A stretch of 64,000 nt of DNA from positions 372,001 to 436,000 of the forward strand of contig NZ_QJKM01000002.1 in assembly GCF_003425685.1 (NCBI RefSeq), read 5' to 3'. The translations under genes and the position numbers were made by a program. The notes under the pieces are model-generated. The model did no database searches, was not told the DNA's origin, and saw nothing but the letters and a program-made list of their open reading frames with translations. Below are positions 27,346-36,266 of the stretch, piece after piece; the first letter of the stretch is position 1; every line of letters begins with the position of its first letter. The stretch is from Rhizobium terrae. GTDB taxonomy: Bacteria; Pseudomonadota; Alphaproteobacteria; Rhizobiales; Rhizobiaceae.

Positions 27346-27885
27346 CCATTACAGTGTCCAAGTGAAATGCCGCATCAACAACATAATTCATTCTCTCTAT
27401 TCGGACTGACGTTATGAATTAACCGATTTCCGGGCTGCTCGGCCGCATATTTCCGGGTTGAAGAGCGGCTAAATCCACTTTGTGGGCCGGAAGGAGCCTG
27501 ACCGCTGCTGGGTGAGCGAAGCTAAGGAAACAGACTATCTATGCGTCTTACCCAGCTACGGTTCGAATCTCGCGCGGCGGACTGGCGGGATTCGAACCCA
27601 TACGTCGAAATAATCGGCTGGCACTCGAACGTGTCATAGACAATGTCTGCTTTTAGAGGTTCGCCAGCGCAGGTTTGACGACCGACATTGAGGCGCAAAG
27701 CTGCCGCACGCTCTATCGCTGCGGCACCGCGAATATAGAATCCGAAAGCGCAAATTATTGCCGCTCGCCCGTCCTGCTGAATGATGTCCACCGCCAGGGC
27801 ACAAGAGTGGGATCCACGGTCGCTCGCGGCAGGAAAACAAAGGGAATTTCAAGGTTTTTCATCTAAACCATTGAAATCGATAGAT
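27346..27885. other. Gene-free part of the island
   Basis: No gene supported. Contains an inverted repeat GGTTCGAATC (27560-27569) / GATTCGAACC (27589-27598); both arms resemble the T arm of a tRNA, and the minus-strand sequence around the second arm (GGGTTCGAATCCCGCCAGTC) looks like a tRNA 3' end. These could be traces of a second attachment site. Open frames here have no recognisable similarity. Confidence 0.4.
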
Positions 27886-27913
27886 AATCTAGGATCCCTA
27901 GCCAGTTCTCCCT
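27886..27913 (+). repeat. att-like repeat, right copy
   Basis: 28-bp sequence matching the tRNA-Gln 3' end and flank (24496-24523) at 24 positions, same orientation; includes AGCCA and GTTCTCCCT. No other part of a tRNA is present here, as expected for a displaced 3' end. Confidence 0.65.
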
Positions 27914-28034
27914 TCAGATACCCCGGATTTGCGTGCGGTATCACGTTTCGGTGTTTCGCGCCGAAGTGTGTAACCAAACGCGCCACTCTTCCGTAATCAT
28001 GCGAGAAAGCAGGTTATCGACAGGGAGGTCGATC

Positions 28035-28532
28035 ATGGACAGACGCATGTTCCTGGCGGGCAGTTGCCTGGCGGTTGCGGTCACAACCGTTCTCGGCGCG
28101 GGAACACGGGCGGCATATGCCGTCATGCCCGGCGGCAGGTTTGCGGTTTCGCATTCGGAGGATGAATGGCGCAAGCTGCTGACGCCCGAGCAGTACCATA
28201 TCCTGCGTGAGGAAGGCACCGAATATCCCGGCACCAGTGCGCTTTTGAACGAGCACCGCCAGGGCAGGTTCGCCTGCGTCGGCTGCGATCAGGACCTCTT
28301 CTCGTCCGATACGAAATTCGACAGCGGCACCGGCTGGCCAAGCTTTTGGGCGCCGCTGAAAAACGCCGTGGGAAGGATGCGCGATACCTCGCTCGGCATG
28401 GTGCGCGACGCCGTCTATTGCGCCCGGTGCGGCGGGCATCTCGGCCATGTCTTCGACGACGGCCCGAAGCCGACCGGCCTGCGCTACTGCATGAACGGCC
28501 TCGTCATGAAATTTCGCCCGGCAGCCGCCTGA
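28035..28532 (+). CDS. msrB: Peptide-methionine (R)-S-oxide reductase, exported
   Basis: Reduces methionine-R-sulfoxide in damaged proteins; 165 aa from ATG 28035 with GGGAGG six bases upstream. The N-terminus MDRRMFLAGSCLAVAVTTVLGAGTRAAYA is a signal sequence, with DRRMFLAG fitting a Tat motif, so the enzyme acts in the periplasm. Zinc-binding pairs CVGC and CARC, the substrate motif FDSGTGWPSFW and the catalytic Cys in RYCMNGLVMKF are present. The next gene is an exported MsrA 50 bp downstream, so the pair repairs both sulfoxide stereoisomers outside the cytoplasm. It lies just right of the island's att copy. Confidence 0.95.
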   Translation: MDRRMFLAGSCLAVAVTTVLGAGTRAAYAVMPGGRFAVSHSEDEWRKLLTPEQYHILREEGTEYPGTSALLNEHRQGRFACVGCDQDLFSSDTKFDSGTGWPSFWAPLKNAVGRMRDTSLGMVRDAVYCARCGGHLGHVFDDGPKPTGLRYCMNGLVMKFRPAAA

Positions 28533-28582
28533 CCTGCCGGACTGCTCGCAACTTCCGGAATTCGCTTCGATCGAGGAGATCC

Positions 28583-29311
28583 ATGATGCAGACCTCATTC
28601 AGAATGCACCGCCTGTTCACCGCACTTGCGGGAACCACGCTCATGCTTGCGGGCCTCGCACTCGGCACGGCGACGGCCGATGCGCAGGAGGGGATCGCGA
28701 TCCCCGCGCCCGCCGTAGACGAGACAGCCGGTTCGGCACCCAAGGAAACCGCGATCTTCGCAGGCGGCTGTTTCTGGGGCGTGCAGGGCGTCTTCCAGCG
28801 TGTCGAAGGCGTCACCAACGCGGTTTCCGGTTATGCCGGCGGCGCCAGGGAGACGGCCCGTTACGAGGAGATCGGTTTCGGCAAGACAGGCCATGCGGAA
28901 TCCGTCCGCATTACCTTCGACCCTAAGAAGATAAGCTACGGCAAGCTCTTGCAGATCTATTTCTCAGTGGCGCACGACCCGACCCAGCTCAACCGCCAGG
29001 GACCGGACGTCGGCACGCAATATCGCTCGACCATCTTCCCGACCAGCGACGAACAGGCAAGGGTCGCCAAGGCCTATATCGACCAGTTGAACAAGGCGAA
29101 GCTCTATCAAGCGGCGATCGCCACCACGATCGAGCCGGGCAAGACCTTCTATCCGGCCGAGGATTACCACCAGGATTTCCTGACCAACAATCCCACCTAT
29201 CCCTATATCGTCTATAACGACCTGCCGAAGATCGAGAACCTGAAGGGCCTCTTCCCCAACGACTTCCGCGCCGATCCGGTCCTCGTCGCCGAAGCCGGGC
29301 TTGGCAACTAG
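28583..29311 (+). CDS. msrA: Peptide-methionine (S)-S-oxide reductase, exported
   Basis: Reduces methionine-S-sulfoxide; 242 aa from ATG 28583 (GAGGAGAT upstream; a second ATG follows immediately). Signal sequence MMQTSFRMHRLFTALAGTTLMLAGLALGTATADA predicts periplasmic location. The active-site Cys63 lies in FAGGCFWGVQGVFQ, with the further signatures SGYAGG, ESVRITFDP, HDPTQLNRQGPDVGTQYRS and AEDYHQDFL. About 50 residues longer than cytosolic MsrA owing to the signal and linker. In an operon with msrB. Its stop codon overlaps that of the convergent Nudix gene. Confidence 0.95.
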   Translation: MMQTSFRMHRLFTALAGTTLMLAGLALGTATADAQEGIAIPAPAVDETAGSAPKETAIFAGGCFWGVQGVFQRVEGVTNAVSGYAGGARETARYEEIGFGKTGHAESVRITFDPKKISYGKLLQIYFSVAHDPTQLNRQGPDVGTQYRSTIFPTSDEQARVAKAYIDQLNKAKLYQAAIATTIEPGKTFYPAEDYHQDFLTNNPTYPYIVYNDLPKIENLKGLFPNDFRADPVLVAEAGLGN

Positions 29312-29715
29312 GTCTTCGACATCCGAAGCCAGGCCGGCAGGATGTGGCGACCGGTCAACTCGGCCAGAACGATATCGCCGGGATCGTCCGGCGATATCCA
29401 GCGGATCTCCTCGATCTCCGCCGCCCTGGTGACGGCAGTGTCGCCGATATCGAGAACAAAGACCTCCGCGGATACCGTATCGCCGGGTTCGTTCGCGGCC
29501 GGCGCCTCGAACCGGCCGAGCGGGCGGAAACATTCCGGCGAGACCCGCAGGCCGATCTCCTCTTCCAGTTCGCGAACGAGAGCGGCGGCCGAGCTTTCAC
29601 CCGGTTCGATCTTGCCACCCGGCTGCATGAAGGCTGTCGCACCGCGCTTGCGCACCAGAAGCGTATCGCCATCGGTGCGAAGAAGCAGAGCTGCGGCGAT
29701 GCGGATGGTGTTCAC
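29308..29715 (-). CDS. Nudix hydrolase
   Basis: Cytosolic Nudix pyrophosphohydrolase of 135 aa. The GTG at 29715 (VNTIRIAAALLLRTDGDTLLVRKRG) is chosen because it has GGAGAG upstream and lies 22 nt after the stop of the upstream MFS gene; an ATG at 29769 would overlap that gene. The complete Nudix box GGKIEPGESSAAALVRELEEEIGL fits GX5EX7REUXEEXGU. The pattern KRGATAFMQPGGKIEPGE resembles MutT/NTP-pyrophosphohydrolase-like enzymes, but the substrate is unknown. Probably co-transcribed with the MFS gene. Confidence 0.87.
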   Translation of the reverse strand: MNTIRIAAALLLRTDGDTLLVRKRGATAFMQPGGKIEPGESSAAALVRELEEEIGLRVSPECFRPLGRFEAPAANEPGDTVSAEVFVLDIGDTAVTRAAEIEEIRWISPDDPGDIVLAELTGRHILPAWLRMSKT

Positions 29716-29737
29716 GCGCAGTCTCTCCGCATCGGCC

Positions 29738-31204
29738 TCAGGACCGGCTTTCCTGAGCGGCTTGCCCATGCCGCACGTTGCTCGGTACGCAGAGACACGC
29801 AAGGACGATCAGCGCCGACATCAGCAGCATAGCGAGGAAGGTCATGTGCAGAGCATCCTGAAGCGCAAGGCGGATCGGCGAATCCGCCGAAAGTCCGGCT
29901 CCTGTTCCCTGCAGGAGATCCCGCAGCTCGTCGGAGGTGACCGGCGCACCGCCGGTATTGCTCAGCCCGTAGCTCAGCACGGCACCGAGCAGCGTGGCAC
30001 CGAGCGTGCTGCCGAGGTTACGCGAGAAGACATTGGAGGCCGTGGCGCTGCCGCGTTCCGACCAGCCGACGTTTTCCTGGATGATGACCAGCCCGGAAAT
30101 GTTGAGCAGGCCCATGCCGAAGCCCATCAGCAACGATCCGAGACCGGCCTGGACCGGTGAACTGCCTGGTGCCAGGAACACCAGGAGAAGCGCGCCGAAA
30201 GGAACAAAGGCGCTTCCGACGATCATGATCGGGCGGAGACCGAAACGCGGAAAGAGCCGGGAGGCGAGAGTACCGCCCGTCGGCCAGCCGACCAGCAGCA
30301 TTGTGAGCGTAAAACCCGCGACGAGCGGCGAACGGCCAAGCACCGTCTGCACATACATGGGCAGGAAGGTCGTCAGCCCCATGATCGCCATACTGGACAG
30401 GAAGACCGCCGTATTGGCGGCGGCGATCGGCCGCTTCAGCCAGAGCGGCAGCGAGACCATCGGTGCCGGTGCGCGCTGCTCCTGCCAGATGAACAGCGCG
30501 AAGCTGACCGCGAAGATTGCCAGCGCGACGATCATGGAGGCGGCCGCACCTTCGGTTTCCGTCAGCGCGATCATCAGGGCCGAGATGGAAACCGTGAAAA
30601 GGCCGGCACCGAGAAAATCGATCGAGGCGGTGCGGCTCTGCTTGTCTTCATGGAGGAACAGAATAAAGCCGATCGCGGAAAGAATGCCGATCGGAACGTT
30701 GATCCAGAAAACCCAGGCCCAGGGAAGGCTGTGGACGATGACGCTGCCGAGCAGCGGGCCGACCACCGCCGCAAGCGCCCAGACACTGGCGAGGTAGCCC
30801 TGAACCTTGCCGCGCTCGGCACCGGGATAAAGATCGGCGACGACCGTCATGACCACCGGCTGGATTGCCCCTGCCCCTATGCCCTGCAGCAGGCGGAAGG
30901 CGATCATCGACGGCATCGACCAGGCAAAACCGGCGAGAATGGAGGCGATGAGGAAGATCGCCGTGCCGAGAAGGACGATCGGCTTGCGGCCGTAGATGTC
31001 CGAAAGCTTGCCGAACACCACGGTCATCGCCGTCTGGGCGAGCAGGAAGGAGGAGAAGACCCAGCTATAGAGGTTCAACTGGCCGAGCTGCGCTGCGATC
31101 TGCGGCATGGCCGTCGAGACGATCGTCGCTTCGATTGCGATCATCGCCATGCTTGCCATCACGGCCGCGATGACAAGCGCCCGGTTCGAGCTTGGATGGG
31201 TCAT
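29738..31204 (-). CDS. MFS multidrug transporter (DHA2 family)
   Basis: Inner-membrane drug:proton antiporter of 488 aa with about 14 hydrophobic segments. Motif D1-like AMIAIEATIVSTAMPQIAAQL, motif A GKLSDIYGRKPI, motif B RLLQGIGAGAIQPVVMTVVADLYP and motif C VWALAAVVGPLLGSVIV-HSLPWAWVFWINVPIG are all recognisable. It belongs to the tetracycline/multidrug-resistance type of DHA2 proteins. The Nudix gene starts 22 nt after its stop. No regulator is adjacent; the substrate is unknown. Confidence 0.9.
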   Translation of the reverse strand: MTHPSSNRALVIAAVMASMAMIAIEATIVSTAMPQIAAQLGQLNLYSWVFSSFLLAQTAMTVVFGKLSDIYGRKPIVLLGTAIFLIASILAGFAWSMPSMIAFRLLQGIGAGAIQPVVMTVVADLYPGAERGKVQGYLASVWALAAVVGPLLGSVIVHSLPWAWVFWINVPIGILSAIGFILFLHEDKQSRTASIDFLGAGLFTVSISALMIALTETEGAAASMIVALAIFAVSFALFIWQEQRAPAPMVSLPLWLKRPIAAANTAVFLSSMAIMGLTTFLPMYVQTVLGRSPLVAGFTLTMLLVGWPTGGTLASRLFPRFGLRPIMIVGSAFVPFGALLLVFLAPGSSPVQAGLGSLLMGFGMGLLNISGLVIIQENVGWSERGSATASNVFSRNLGSTLGATLLGAVLSYGLSNTGGAPVTSDELRDLLQGTGAGLSADSPIRLALQDALHMTFLAMLLMSALIVLACLCVPSNVRHGQAAQESRS

Positions 31205-31369
31205 GGATTTTTACCTGGGGACGCCGGGGCGAACACGATAGAATGGACGTTCGGCGGTCAGACGGCCGTCGTTGGGATAACCTTTTAGTATCCCCATGCA
31301 GGCGGCCGTCAAGGCAAAAATTTGGCATTTCTCAAACCGCGGCGAGAAGGCGCGGCATCCTGCCATGCT

Positions 31370-33258
31370 TCAGGCGGTTTTCCCGATATTCGCCACAGCG
31401 ACCGTCTCGTCTTCGGCGGCCATGGAGCGGTTGCGCCCATTGTTCTTGGCCTGGTAGAGCGCGCGGTCGGCCCGTTCGAAAAGGTCGTTAGAGGTCAACT
31501 TTTCCAATTCCGCGATGCTGAGCGTCGCCCTGCCGATACTGATCGTCACACGCCCCCAAGGAGGGTTCTTTTCGTGAGCCAGCCTCAGTCCAAAGACACC
31601 CTGGCGGATGTTTTCCGCCACTCTTGCCGCACCATCCGCATCGGTTTCCGGCAGGAGAACGGCGAGTTCCTCGCCTCCGTAGCGCGCTGCGAGATCCTTG
31701 GAGCGGCGGATGCAGCCGAGCGCCGCGCCGGCGATCGCCCGAAGACAGTCGTCGCCGGCCGCATGCCCGTAGGTATCGTTGAAAAGCTTGAAACGGTCCA
31801 CGTCGATCATCAGGAGCGATAGCGGCGCCTTATCTCGTTCGGCGCGGGCCACCATTTCCTCGAAACGGGTATTGAGCGAACGACGGTTGGCAAGCTTCGT
31901 CAGTTCATCGGTATTGGCCAGCACGTCGAGCTCCTCCTGGAGCTTCTTCTGGCGGGAGACATCCCGCGTCACGGCAACGATGTGGATTTCGTCGTTATCG
32001 GTGCCGCCGGGGAGCCGGTTCAGGGTTGTCTCAAGCCAGATCTGCTTTCCGTTGGAATGCTTGCGGCGGACCACCAGACTCTCCCGGGGGGAGCCGGCGC
32101 GCAACCGCTCCAGAACCTGAAGCACGGTTTCCCGATCGTCCTCATGCAAGTTGTCCAGTACGTTGGTGCCGATCAGCGCCTCCGCTTCGATACCATAGAC
32201 CTCCCGCGACGAGGGGGACGCATATTCCCGGATGCCGTTGCCGTTGAAACGCTGGATGAGATCGCTCGATCCCTCGGCGAGAAGCCGGAACTCGGCTTCA
32301 CGCGCGACCAGCAGCGCCTCGCTCGCCCGCCGCAGGCCCGCCTGACGCCGCCACCGCCAGACGAGGATGCCGGCGATGGCGACAACCGCAACGCCGGAGA
32401 TCCAGCGGATCTTCGCCATTTCGATCCATCTGCCCAGCACCTCGGATCGCGAGGCCGCGGCGAGCACCACGATGCCGGTGAGATCGCTTTTATAATAGCC
32501 GCCGATTCGCGCTTCCCCATCGACGGGCGACTTGTAGTGATATGCCCCGAGCGGCGCATTCCTCAGGTGTTTCGTGAACAGTTCATGGGAGGCTATGTTG
32601 GTGCCAAGCAGGTCTTCCCTCCAGGGAGCCCGGGCCAGGATGACGCCATCGCCCCGCACCATCAGGAACGTTCCGTGTGGCCGACATCGAAGCTCTCGAA
32701 GAAGCGGGAAAAATTGCTCATCGTGATGACGACCGTCGCCACGCCTCCGAAGCTGCCGTCCGACTGGTTGACCCGTTGCGAGACGGTGAGGATCCAATCC
32801 ATCGATACACGGCTTTTGATCGGCATGCCGAGGACGGGTTGAAGCACGTCTGAGGACTGGTGGAACTTGAAATAATCCCGATCCGCGAAATTGATATGTT
32901 TCGTATCGATATCCGTCGAGGTCGCGATAATATTCCCCTTGACGTCGATATAGCTCAAGCGGTCGAGCCAGGGTGTGCTGGCAATCTGCTGCTTCATCAC
33001 ATTCCGGAGCTTTGAGGCCATGTCTGGATCGGCCTCTTCATCCTGGATCTCCGTGATAATTCCAGCGAGCGGCAGCTTTGCCATCTCAAGCGTGTCATCT
33101 GCATGCTGGACCAATGCTCTCGCGCTCTGCTTCAGATCGGTCTCGATCCGGGCGACCTGCGACTGCCAGCTGGCGTATTCACCCCAGACGAGCAGGGCCG
33201 TGAAGCCGAGGATCGTGCCCACAGCGCCGATCAACGTCTGGATCGAGGATAATTTCAT
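31370..33258 (-). pseudogene. Membrane diguanylate cyclase (Cache-PAS-GGDEF), frameshifted
   Basis: Two adjacent frames together encode one c-di-GMP synthase of ~625 aa. The 5' frame (start 33258, MKLSSIQTLIGAVGTILGFTALLVWGEY) gives a first membrane helix and most of a dCache sensor (YIDVKGNIIATSTDIDTKHINFADRDYFKFHQ) and stops just after FESFDVG near 32660. The other frame carries on (HGTFLMVRGDGVILARAPWREDLLGTN), with a second helix (WISGVAVVAIAGILVWRWRR), a PAS domain (FRLLAEGSSDLIQRFNGNG) and GGDEF with the active motif RYGGEELAVLL. One base appears to be missing near 32677-32683. The GGEEL motif and all GGDEF residues are intact, so decay is recent or the shift is a sequencing error. Confidence 0.85.
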
Positions 33259-33624
33259 TCAGCCTGCCCTATTTGTGCTCCGCCCGTCCTCCTGGTGGCA
33301 AGGCGTCGCGGACCACCATCCCGAACAATAAAAAGTCAGTAGTTTACGTTCACCTAAAATGAAAACAGAGCAAATGCCTCACATATCCTTGGCATCAGGT
33401 TTCAAATGCTGTCTTCGGAACGGCATGGCCCGCATCCATGACCTCCGAGAACGCGGACCGCAGTTATCCGGCGCCTACATACGTCAAGCTGCCGCCCAGG
33501 TTTCGAGGACCGTTCAGGGAAGCAACAGGGAATCTGCGTAAGCAGTCTTGATTTTTCATTTGCACCGCAGCATCCGGGGCGGCATGGTCTTCAAAGTATA
33601 AAAGAACGGAATGGAATACGGATC
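33259..33624. other. Divergent promoter region, no gene
   Basis: AT-richer stretch (for example 33325-33375) between the divergent diguanylate cyclase and amino-acid dehydrogenase genes. I see no protein with support and no strong repeat. Confidence 0.5.
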
Positions 33625-34872
33625 ATGACTGCGGATGCGATCGTGCTGGGTGCCGGAATCATCGGCGTTTCGACGGCTTTGCAACTGGCCCGGCGCGGCA
33701 GGTCCGTCGTGCTGGTGGACCGCAAGGAACCGGGGCTCGAAACGTCCTATGGCAATGCCGGCCTCATTCAGCGCGAGGGCGTCGTCCCTTACGGCTTTCC
33801 GCAGCAGTTCGGACTGATCCTGCGTTATGCCCTGAACAACCGCATTGACGCCCACTATCACTGGAAGGCCATTCCGTCAGTCACGTCCTTCCTGGCGAAA
33901 TACTGGTGGCATTCCAACCTGACACGCCACCAGCTGATCGCCCGCGCCTATGCTCCGCTGATCGAGCATTCGATCTCCACCCATAACGAGCTGATCGAGG
34001 AAGCCGGCGCTCAGGACCTGATCGCCAAGAACGGCTGGACGGAAGTGTTCCGCACCCGCGCCAAGCACGACGGCGAGATCGCCGAAGCCGTGCGGCTGAG
34101 GAAAGAATACGGCGTTGCCTTCAAGGAACTTTCGCCTTCCGACATCGCCGAGCAGGAGCCCAATCTTTCCAACGATTTCGTCGGCGGGCTGCGCTGGGAA
34201 GACCCCTGGTCTGTCAGGGATCCGCTGTCGCTGACGCGCGCCTATGTGGCGCTCTTCGAAAAGCTCGGCGGCCGGGTGCTGAAGGGCGATGCGAAAAGCC
34301 TGTCGAAGACCGCGACAGGCTGGCGGATTGTCGCCGGCGACGGCACCGTCGAGGCCAAGGACGTGGTTGTCGCGCTCGGCCCCTGGTCCGACACCGTCAC
34401 CAAGCCGCTCGGCTACAATTTCCTGGTCGGCGTCAAGCGCGGCTACCATATGCACTACTCAGCCAGCGGCAATGCCAAGCTGAACGGCTGGACCATGGAT
34501 GCGGAGCGCGGTTATTTCCTTGCTCCGATGAACCAGGGCATAAGGCTGACGACGGGTGCGGAATTCGCCCGCAGGGATGCGCCGAAGACGCCGGTTCAGC
34601 TTGAGCGTGCCGAGGCGGTCGCCCGCACCATCTTTCCGCTCGGCGAGCGGCTCGACAAGGAGGCGTGGATGGGCGCGCGTCCCTGCACACCGGACATGAT
34701 GCCGGTGATCGGCAAAGCCCCTCGGCACGACGGCTTATGGTTCGCCTTCGGCCATGCGCATCACGGCCTCACCCTCGGACCGGTAACCGGCCAGGTGATC
34801 GCCGAGGCAATCACCGGGAGCAAGACGCTGATCGACATCTCCGCCTATCGTCCCGAGCGCTTCAACGCCTAG
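33625..34872 (+). CDS. D-amino-acid dehydrogenase-like FAD oxidoreductase
   Basis: DAO-family flavoenzyme of 415 aa. The N-terminal dinucleotide fold AIVLGAGIIGVSTALQLARRGRSVVLVDRKEPGLETSYGNAGLI is like DadA, and the C-terminus has GARPCTPDMMPVIGKAP and FAFGHAHHGLTLGPVTGQVIAE. DadA oxidises D-amino acids to 2-oxo acids at the membrane. It heads a set of three same-strand genes (this gene, a glutamine-synthetase-like ligase, a PuuB-like oxidase) with gaps of 33 and 2 bp, so the physiological substrate may be an amine or gamma-glutamyl derivative and not a free D-amino acid. A TetR gene converges downstream. Confidence 0.85.
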   Translation: MTADAIVLGAGIIGVSTALQLARRGRSVVLVDRKEPGLETSYGNAGLIQREGVVPYGFPQQFGLILRYALNNRIDAHYHWKAIPSVTSFLAKYWWHSNLTRHQLIARAYAPLIEHSISTHNELIEEAGAQDLIAKNGWTEVFRTRAKHDGEIAEAVRLRKEYGVAFKELSPSDIAEQEPNLSNDFVGGLRWEDPWSVRDPLSLTRAYVALFEKLGGRVLKGDAKSLSKTATGWRIVAGDGTVEAKDVVVALGPWSDTVTKPLGYNFLVGVKRGYHMHYSASGNAKLNGWTMDAERGYFLAPMNQGIRLTTGAEFARRDAPKTPVQLERAEAVARTIFPLGERLDKEAWMGARPCTPDMMPVIGKAPRHDGLWFAFGHAHHGLTLGPVTGQVIAEAITGSKTLIDISAYRPERFNA

Positions 34873-34905
34873 CCGCGCGATAGAGAACAAGCTATCTGGT
34901 GGTGC

Positions 34906-36264
34906 ATGGATGATATCAGCACCGCCCAGATTTTCTTTGAAAGCAATCCGGACATCGAGGTCCTCGAAGCATTCGTCATCGACGTGAATGGCGTGCCGCG
35001 CGGCAAATGGATTCCGCGCGAACGCGCCCTCGACATCCTCTCGAAAGGCATGGCCATGCCGCGCTCGGTCTATGCACTCGATGTCTGGGGCCGTGATGTC
35101 AATGCCGCCGGCCTCGCGGAAGGCACCGGCGATCCGGACGGCATCTGTTTTGCGGTCCCGGGAACCCTGTCGCGCGTCACCTGGCTCAACCGTCCGACGG
35201 CGCAGGTCCTGCTCGGCATGCGCGACCCCGATGGAACGGGCTTTTACGGCGATCCGCGGCAGATCCTCGCCAGGGTGCTCGAAGGTTTCACGAAGATCGG
35301 GCTGACGCCGGTCGTGGCGACGGAACTGGAATTCTACCTGATCGACCCGGTGCGCTCGGCCCTCGATCCCGTCCGGCCGCCGAATTCCCGCGAAGGTCGC
35401 TGGCACACCGGCCAGACCCAGGTGCTTTCCATTTCCGAACTGCAGGATTTCGAGGACGTGTTCCACGGTATCGCGAGCGCCGCCCGGGCGCAGGGCATAC
35501 CTGCCGATACGACGCTGCGGGAGAACGGTCCCGGCCAGTACGAGATCAACCTCAACCATGTGCCCGACGCCCTCAAGGCCGCCGACCATGCGGTGCTTCT
35601 GAAGCGGATCGTCAAGGGCGTGGCGCGCGCCAACGATCTCGACGCCACCTTCATGGCCAAACCCTACGGCACCCAGGCCGGCAGCGGCATGCATGTGCAT
35701 TTTTCGCTTCTCGACGAGGCGGGCCGCAACGTCTATGTCGGCGAGGACGGACCGTCTGAGGCCCTCTTCCATTCGGTCGGCGGGTTGTTGGAAAACCTGG
35801 GCGAGAGCATGGCGGTGTTCGCGCCGCATGCCAATTCCTACCGCCGGCTGCGCCCGAGCGAGCACGCGCCGACCTATGCCTCCTGGGGTTTCGACAACCG
35901 TTCGGCCGCCGTGCGGGTCATTACCGCGTCGAAGCCGGCGACCCGTATCGAGCATCGTGTCGCAGGCTCGGACACCAATCCCTATCTGGTGTTGGCGATG
36001 ATCCTCAACGCAGCCCTTTCCGGCATCAAGGAGAAGCGCAATCCGGGCGGTGCGATCACCGGCGACGAGCATGCCATCAGCCATGAGCCGCTGCCGACCA
36101 ACTGGGACTATGCGCTTTCGCAGTTCGCTCGCTCGACCTTCGCCTATGCGACGCTCGGACCAAAATACCGGGCGCTCTACACGGCCTGCAAACAACAGGA
36201 ACTGTCGGAATTTTCGCTGCGGGTGACCGACGTGGAATACGACGCCTATATCCGGACGGTCTGA
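34906..36264 (+). CDS. puuA: Glutamine synthetase-family ligase (gamma-glutamylputrescine synthetase-like)
   Basis: GS-fold ATP-dependent ligase of 452 aa. Conserved motifs: the N-terminal DVNGVPRGKWIPRER, the metal/ATP region TELEFYLID, GPGQYEINLNHV, ATFMAKPYGTQAGSGMHVHFSL, and the catalytic loop region NSYRRLRPSEHAPTYASWGFDNRSAAVRV. Glutamylpolyamine synthetases such as PuuA share this set and are usually encoded, as here, beside a PuuB-type oxidase. The reaction would be glutamate + putrescine (or another amine) to a gamma-glutamyl amide. The symbol is by analogy: substrate specificity is not proven by sequence. Last step before PuuB (2 bp gap). Confidence 0.8.
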   Translation: MDDISTAQIFFESNPDIEVLEAFVIDVNGVPRGKWIPRERALDILSKGMAMPRSVYALDVWGRDVNAAGLAEGTGDPDGICFAVPGTLSRVTWLNRPTAQVLLGMRDPDGTGFYGDPRQILARVLEGFTKIGLTPVVATELEFYLIDPVRSALDPVRPPNSREGRWHTGQTQVLSISELQDFEDVFHGIASAARAQGIPADTTLRENGPGQYEINLNHVPDALKAADHAVLLKRIVKGVARANDLDATFMAKPYGTQAGSGMHVHFSLLDEAGRNVYVGEDGPSEALFHSVGGLLENLGESMAVFAPHANSYRRLRPSEHAPTYASWGFDNRSAAVRVITASKPATRIEHRVAGSDTNPYLVLAMILNAALSGIKEKRNPGGAITGDEHAISHEPLPTNWDYALSQFARSTFAYATLGPKYRALYTACKQQELSEFSLRVTDVEYDAYIRTV

Positions 36265-36266
36265 CC

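Larger units (their letters stand above)
24515..27913. mobile_element. Remnant of a tRNA-Gln-integrated genomic island
   Basis: A 3.4-kb segment bounded by the tRNA-Gln 3' end and its imperfect copy. In order it holds a frameshifted N-terminal half of a phage-type integrase (24660-25200), a frameshifted glycosyltransferase (25270-26511), intact vapB and vapC (26662-27296) and ~590 bp without genes that contain a tRNA-arm-like inverted repeat. Flanking genes (ppx/rlmE on the left, msrB/msrA on the right) are conventional chromosomal genes. What is seen: repeat, integrase fragment next to the tRNA, and cargo. What is inferred: a formerly larger element that has been deleted down to its stable cargo. 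Confidence 0.65.

Noticed and set aside
27522..27791. 89-aa minus-strand open frame in the island
   Set aside because: It covers the inverted repeat, has no ribosome-binding site or family resemblance, and its composition is not typical of a gene.
33359..33541. 60-aa open frame between the diguanylate cyclase and the amino-acid dehydrogenase
   Set aside because: No ribosome-binding site, no domain, and it lies in a promoter region.
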